A stretch of DNA of 64,000 nucleotides from Sophora flavescens. Its lineage: Eukaryota; Streptophyta; Magnoliopsida; Fabales; Fabaceae. The notes under the pieces were generated by a model, which saw only the letters and a list, made by a program, of their open reading frames with translations, had not been told where the DNA came from and did not search any database. The number at the start of each line of letters is the position of its first letter. Position 1 is the first letter of the stretch. Position numbers and translations under genes: made by a program. The stretch lies in assembly GCA_030762895.1 (NCBI GenBank), contig CM061067.1:53159667-53223666 (forward strand). Direction: 5' to 3'. Shown piece by piece: positions 59,761 to 64,000 of the stretch.

Positions 59761-60385
59761 AAAATAAAACGGTCACCTTTAAAACTCAAAAATTGCCTTT
59801 TCAAGATTAATAACCTTTAATCTTTTATAAACTTTGAAAATCTCTCACAATCCCCTACATTTTCAAAATAAATCCAAATCCCATTATTCCAGAAATCGCA
59901 TGCTTTCAGACAAAGGGATCTTATGGATTTGAACATTTGCTTAGTAAGCCATGACACTAGTGGAAAATATACATTAGACGGTAAAGGTTTACGTCAGTTA
60001 ACCAAAAGCTAGACGTTAAAAAGGGGCGGTGGCAGTTTTGTAAATATCAGACTTCATTAATTCAATTTTAACGTCAGTTGTTGTAAGGACTGACGTTAAA
60101 GGTTATTTTAATAATTTTTTTATCTAGTATACGTACCCTTCCGCATTGCCTTCCTCAAAGTTTCAGTTTCACAATTGCTTTGATGTTTTGTGTTTCTGTT
60201 TTGAAAACTAAAATATATGTACGAAGTATAAGTTGAATTAATAACCCAAACCGGATCTCATTCATGAAGTGTAATACAGACTGATACAGAAGTTTGAAAG
60301 GGTTTAAAATCCTATAAAAAGTTACATTGAAAGGGTTTAAAATTCTAAACATTTGTTGAGGCTTCGTTCCCTTCACGGGTGAGCA

Positions 60386-60545
60386 AGAGAGGAGAGTCGA
60401 GCGACTGAGTTTTCCAGAATTCAATGAGGAGGTTGTGTGGCAAAGCATAAGGCCACTTTTGGAACCCCTTATCACACCCGAAACATTAAAGCTACATCCC
60501 ATCAGAGAGTTTTATGAAATATGCCAAAGGGAAAACTATACTCCG
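60386..60545 (+). pseudogene. Captured fragment resembling the RNase III end of a Dicer-like gene (DCL2-type)
   Basis: One frame reads RVERLSFPEFNEEVVWQSIR, then PLLEPLITPETLKLHPIREF, then YEICQRENYTPK. This matches the pattern at the end of the second RNase III domain of plant Dicer-like proteins, where the W-x-x-x-x-PLL-x-PL-x-TPET-x-x-x-HP motif leads into the dsRNA-binding region. It has no start codon, catalytic residues or downstream domain, so it is only an exon fragment. It lies between two hairpin clusters of CACTA-4 and is absent as such from CACTA-2. Assignment to DCL2 is from memory of the family. Confidence 0.68.
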
Positions 60546-60803
60546 AAGGGTGCACTCGATCTGCTTTTAGCAATGGTCTTGGAACAGTCACTTGCATCCT
60601 TTAAGACCTCAGAAAACTGGGGGGCATGAGAGAGCTCAAGAGAGGCAAAAACAGGTGCACTAGATCTGTTTCAAGCAAAGGCAGTGGGTCTAGAGACTTC
60701 CATGACGGTCACTTGCTGCCAAAGCTGAGGTTTTGGAACTGTGACGCCCGAGCACCTGATTTGCCCTCCAGCAGCTGATTCTCCGGAAGGATGATAAGTG
60801 AGC

Positions 60804-61150
60804 AACTCACATTATGTGATTTACACAAGCTTATCACCCATGTTACGTGATTTACACAACCTCAGAAGTTGTTTGACCATTAAGGCAAAGATCTTTGAGT
60901 CTAGGAATAGGAAGAAAGAGTGATAAAGTTAATCTCCATGGCAGAGTTATACTGTGAAGCCGAAAATTAAAGGGATGGAAGGAAGCTATTTATAGGAGCA
61001 GGGGATGAAGTTACTAAGCTATTCTGGTTTTCTTGAAAACTTATCTATAAACTTAATGCTCATTAAGAGGATTAAGTTACAAGGTGCATGGGTAAGTAGC
61101 ACAGTAGTCAAAGGAATGAATGTTTTTGCACATATCTATACACTTTTAAC
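60804..61150 (+). repeat. CACTA-4 internal direct duplication, copy 1
   Basis: Shares the order TGATTTACACAACCTCAGAA, GTTGTTTGACCATTAAG, AGGAAGAAAGAGTGAT and AATGAATGTTTTTGCA with 61985-62310. A related single copy is in CACTA-2 (23850-24550). Confidence 0.8.
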
Positions 61151-61984
61151 GTCAGTTGTTTAAAAAAACTGACGTTAAAAGTGTTTTTAAAATAAAAAAT
61201 ATTTATTGTTAACGTCAGTTTTTTATACAACTGACGTTAAAAGTGTGATTTTTACTTCAGTTAAATAAATAGCTGACGTAAATAATCCTATATATTATAA
61301 ACGTGCAGAATGAATATTGGAAATAATGTAATTAATATACGGGAACTTGACAGTCATAAATTAAGTTGACGTTAAAAATGAGATGGTGGCAGTTTGTAAA
61401 TATTAAATCACTATTTGCGTCAGTTCTATAAATAACTGACGTAAATAATTATGAAACTCATTTCATTGGTTGTCATGTCCCCGTTGTCCCTCTTAACGCA
61501 GATCACTCCATATAGTGCAGTTTATTTCTAAACCTTTTTTTTAAACAAGTTTATTTTTAATTTTTATTATTTAGCTTGAATTAGTAAACAAATTCTTGTG
61601 CAAATTAAAATAAATAAACACTTAACATAAAACAAGTTATATGTATAATCAAGTCGTATCTCATTGAAGCGATTCATAAGTTAAAATTACATGATTAAAA
61701 GATAAAAAATTTCTGCAACATAGCCCTAAAATATAAAAAAGTTTCTGCTTCAACATCATTTTCTTCTCAGTCTTGTCATCAGAAACTCCAATGGATGCAT
61801 CACCTCCCTCACTTGAATTCCATGATGCAAAGTAAATCCTCAGTCACTAGCAGCGAAAGCAAAGTGAAATGGATCTTTGCATCTTTCTTCTTCACTGGAA
61901 TTCCTTGATGCATCGTCTTGAATCCACAGTCACTTGCTTCCAAAGCAAAGTGAAAGGGATGACGGGGATCAAATAAAGTGAGAG

Positions 61985-62310
61985 AATCACATTACGTGAT
62001 TCACCCAACCTTACCATCCATGTTATGTGATTTACACAACCTCAGAAGTTGTTTGACCATTAAGACAAAGATCTTTGAGTCTAGGCATAGGAAGAAAGAG
62101 TGATGAAGTTAATCTCCATGACAAAGCCATATTGTGAAGCATAAAAAATTAAAAGGATGGAAGGAAGTTATTTATAGGAGCAGGGGATGAAGTTACTAAG
62201 CTATTCTGATTTTCTTGAAAACTTATCTAAAAACTTAATGCTCATTAAGAGGATTAGGTTACAAGGTGAATGGGTAAGTAGCACAGTAGTCAAAGGAATG
62301 AATGTTTTTG
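61985..62310 (+). repeat. CACTA-4 internal direct duplication, copy 2
   Basis: Second copy of the block at 60804-61150, about 1.2 kb downstream, roughly 90% identical by eye. Confidence 0.8.
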
Positions 62311-62469
62311 CAGAAACTAATAAACTTTTAACGCCCGTTGTGTAATACAACTGACGTTAGAAGTGTGAGTGTTTTTAACGTCAGTTTCTTAAGACAAGTG
62401 ACGTTAAATATATGACCTTTAACGTCAGTTTTTACTAACAACTGACGTAAAATGTTGTTTTATTTTGAT

Positions 62470-63165
62470 TATAACGTTTACACCCGCGCGCCTTCTACAC
62501 TTCTCTGTACGTCTCTTTTCTCTTTTCATCACGCTCAACCCTCACTCTCAACCCTCACTCTCACTCTCACTCTGCCCTAATCGCGAGCTCATCTCCACCG
62601 CAACCACCGCGAGGGCTTCTTCGTCACCACCGTGAGGTACACTCTTAACCCCTAACTCTGTCTTTCCCGCTCATTCTTTGCAATAACTTGACATCTCTCT
62701 TTCCCCTTCCCGCGCACTAACTCTCCTTGTCCCTCTGCTCTCAGTAACCACATCGAACGTTGGCCACCATTCGAGCTTCCCTCCCACCACCACGCGAGCG
62801 CCTATTTCTGGTGAGTCTTTAGGGCACATTTTTTTATTTTTGGTTTTGAGTATATGTTGAAACTGTAGTCTCAGTAGTTGAAACTTGAAACCGTGAGTTT
62901 GAGTTGTTTGGAATGTCTCTATTTTTGGTTTTGAGTGCATGTTGCTCTGCTGGTTGATCTGTCACGGCCGTGATGCTCATCACGGCTAGGCCGTGATCAG
63001 TTCTGCATGTGAGGGTCTGGTTCAGTTGGCACGTTACGGTTGTGATGGACATCACTACCAGGCCATGACCAGTGCTTGGTAATCTTCAAAAACTATAGTT
63101 TTCAATCTCCCGTATTGTCCTTATATTGGATAGATGTTTTGTATATCTACAGGACCTATCTAGTT
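62470..63165 (+). promoter_or_regulatory. CACTA-4 promoter and leader
   Basis: Same GC-rich block and TCACGGCCGTGA cluster (62962-62973 and neighbours) as CACTA-2. With the tnp2 gene deleted, it now sits directly before the second gene and may drive it. Confidence 0.5.
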
Positions 63166-63246
63166 ATTTTTATTTATACTTCTGTATTTATTTTGAGTTA
63201 TAACCTATGTTAATACATATATATTGTTTCTGAACAGGCATACATA

Positions 63247-63968
63247 TGGATTAGTCGTATAGCCCACATGCACGGGAGGACACTGTGGTGGCTTCGCAGG
63301 ACCCGATCACGCCTACGCTTGATTCTAGTGTAAGTTTACATGTTATATACTATCTTTAGTCCTTATTTTTAATGTAAGTTTATAATATTACAACCCTCTA
63401 TTTTATCATTGTTTTTGTCCATACAGACATCACAGGCTCATAGGAAACAGGGTAGAGGAGTCACCTCGTTGAAGAAACTAGAGAAGGACAGGCAAAGCAG
63501 ACAAAAGCTTGAGGTGTCCTTCAATGCTAATCTAAATGCCCAGGGACCCCGTGCTAAAGAATTTAATAAGTGGGTGTTTCTACAAGCGAAGCAGCACGTA
63601 AGCATCAACTACAACCACTGGAATGACGTTCCACAGAACGTTAAGGATCAGATTTGGGAGGCTATCGCGGTATTTTACCTTTACATTCGTTTGATTTACA
63701 TTATTAGATAATTATCCGAGTTATAATCCATCCAGTTGTTATGTATTTAATGTGTAGGTAGCTTGATCGTGCCAAATGACGAGGATCATCGTCATAAATG
63801 TATGAAAATGGCATCAAAGCGTTGGAATGGGTTCAAGCATGATCTTACCGGGTACTATGTATCTGGGAAGAAGCGGCTTGATAAAATGTTCTCGGATTAT
63901 CCCTGGATTGATCAGGATACTTGGGATATGTTTGCCAAGAGTCGACAGGATGGAGATTTTCAGGTTGG
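63247..63968 (+). pseudogene. CACTA-4 second gene (Transposase_24-like), 5' part
   Basis: After the acceptor GAACAG, ATGGATTAG starts the gene, so codon 3 is already a stop. Coding-like exons follow, separated by GT-AG introns: to 63331; 63427-63669 (RKQGRGVTSLKKLEKDR; AQGPRAKEFNKWVFLQAKQH; NVKDQIWEAIA); and about 63760-63963 (NDEDHRHKCMKMASKRWNGF; LTGYYVSGKKRL; DTWDMFAKSRQDGDFQ). These are the Ptta/En/Spm Transposase_24 hallmarks. A downstream ATG could bypass the stop. In En/Spm the smaller protein binds the subterminal motifs; that is inferred here. The rest of the gene is outside the window. Confidence 0.72.
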
Positions 63969-64000
63969 TTGATTAAGTTAATTTTGTATGCTTATTATAG

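Larger units (their letters stand above)
59991..62452. repeat. CACTA-4 left subterminal hairpin arrays
   Basis: ACGTCAGTT/AACTGACGT hairpins in four clusters: about 59991-60105, 61149-61280, 61370-61445 and 62330-62452. The doubled arrangement reflects an internal duplication. Confidence 0.78.
59955..64000 (+). mobile_element. CACTA-4: CACTA-2-family element lacking the tnp2 gene, runs off the window
   Basis: It starts CACTAGTGGAAAATATACAT, nearly identical to the CACTA-2 left end, and shares its hairpin motif, leader and GC-rich block (about 90% by eye). At about 63165-63190 the sequence jumps from the leader (CTATCTAGTTA) directly to the intron before the second gene, so the tnp2 gene is deleted. 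The second gene begins at 63247. The right end is outside the window, so its target duplication (TGA on the left) cannot be tested. Confidence 0.87.

Overview
The window is nuclear DNA of a flowering plant. A legume such as soybean is the most likely source, but the sequence alone does not prove the species. The evidence is spliced GT-AG genes, AT-rich spacers, several plant-only transposon families (CACTA with tnp2/DUF4218/DUF4216 proteins, a two-RNase-H Ty3/gypsy element, hAT and TTA-target MITEs), a plant MORN-repeat gene and a TAXIMIN-like peptide gene. Only one host gene looks intact; most of the rest is layered mobile DNA.

Layout, left half. After 3.1 kb of spacer with one MITE, a complete 9.2 kb CACTA element (CACTA-1, 3104-12349, target duplication AAT) carries a broken tnp2-type transposase gene and a broken second gene (Transposase_24-like front, Ulp1-like tail). 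A large Ty3/gypsy element follows (12410-32927) with a 1.1 kb 5' LTR, gag, protease, RT, two RNase H domains, integrase and an antisense plant-mobile-domain (PMD) gene. A second CACTA element (CACTA-2, 22980-29457, target duplication ATA) sits inside the antisense gene. The 3' LTR is cut after 161 bp and joined to an inverted 1 kb end of a CACTA-1-type element (CACTA-3, 32928-33940). A 33-bp minisatellite and an orphan CACTA terminus (35071) follow.

Layout, right half. From 35 to 47 kb there are foldback elements, a small LTR remnant inside a foldback, an 8-bp-TSD hAT-like element and a 2,973-bp solo LTR with TGCAT target duplications. The MORN-repeat membrane protein gene occupies 47833-50019 in three exons. 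Beyond it are two TTA-type MITEs, then a foldback insertion carrying a frameshifted TAXIMIN-like gene and flanked by a perfect 161-bp direct repeat, a second hAT-like element, more foldbacks and a SINE-like tRNA-derived sequence. A third CACTA of the CACTA-2 family (CACTA-4) starts at 59955 and runs off the window.

How the parts relate. CACTA-2 keeps the tnp2 gene and has lost the second gene. CACTA-4 has lost tnp2, keeps the start of the second gene, and contains a fragment resembling the RNase III end of a Dicer-like (DCL2-type) gene. The hairpin arrays at the CACTA ends use two motifs (ACATCGGTT in CACTA-1/3, ACGTCAGTT in CACTA-2/4). Each is one CpG-to-CpA change away from ACGTCGGTT, which is itself present once in CACTA-2. 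Almost every transposon gene here is broken by stops or frameshifts.
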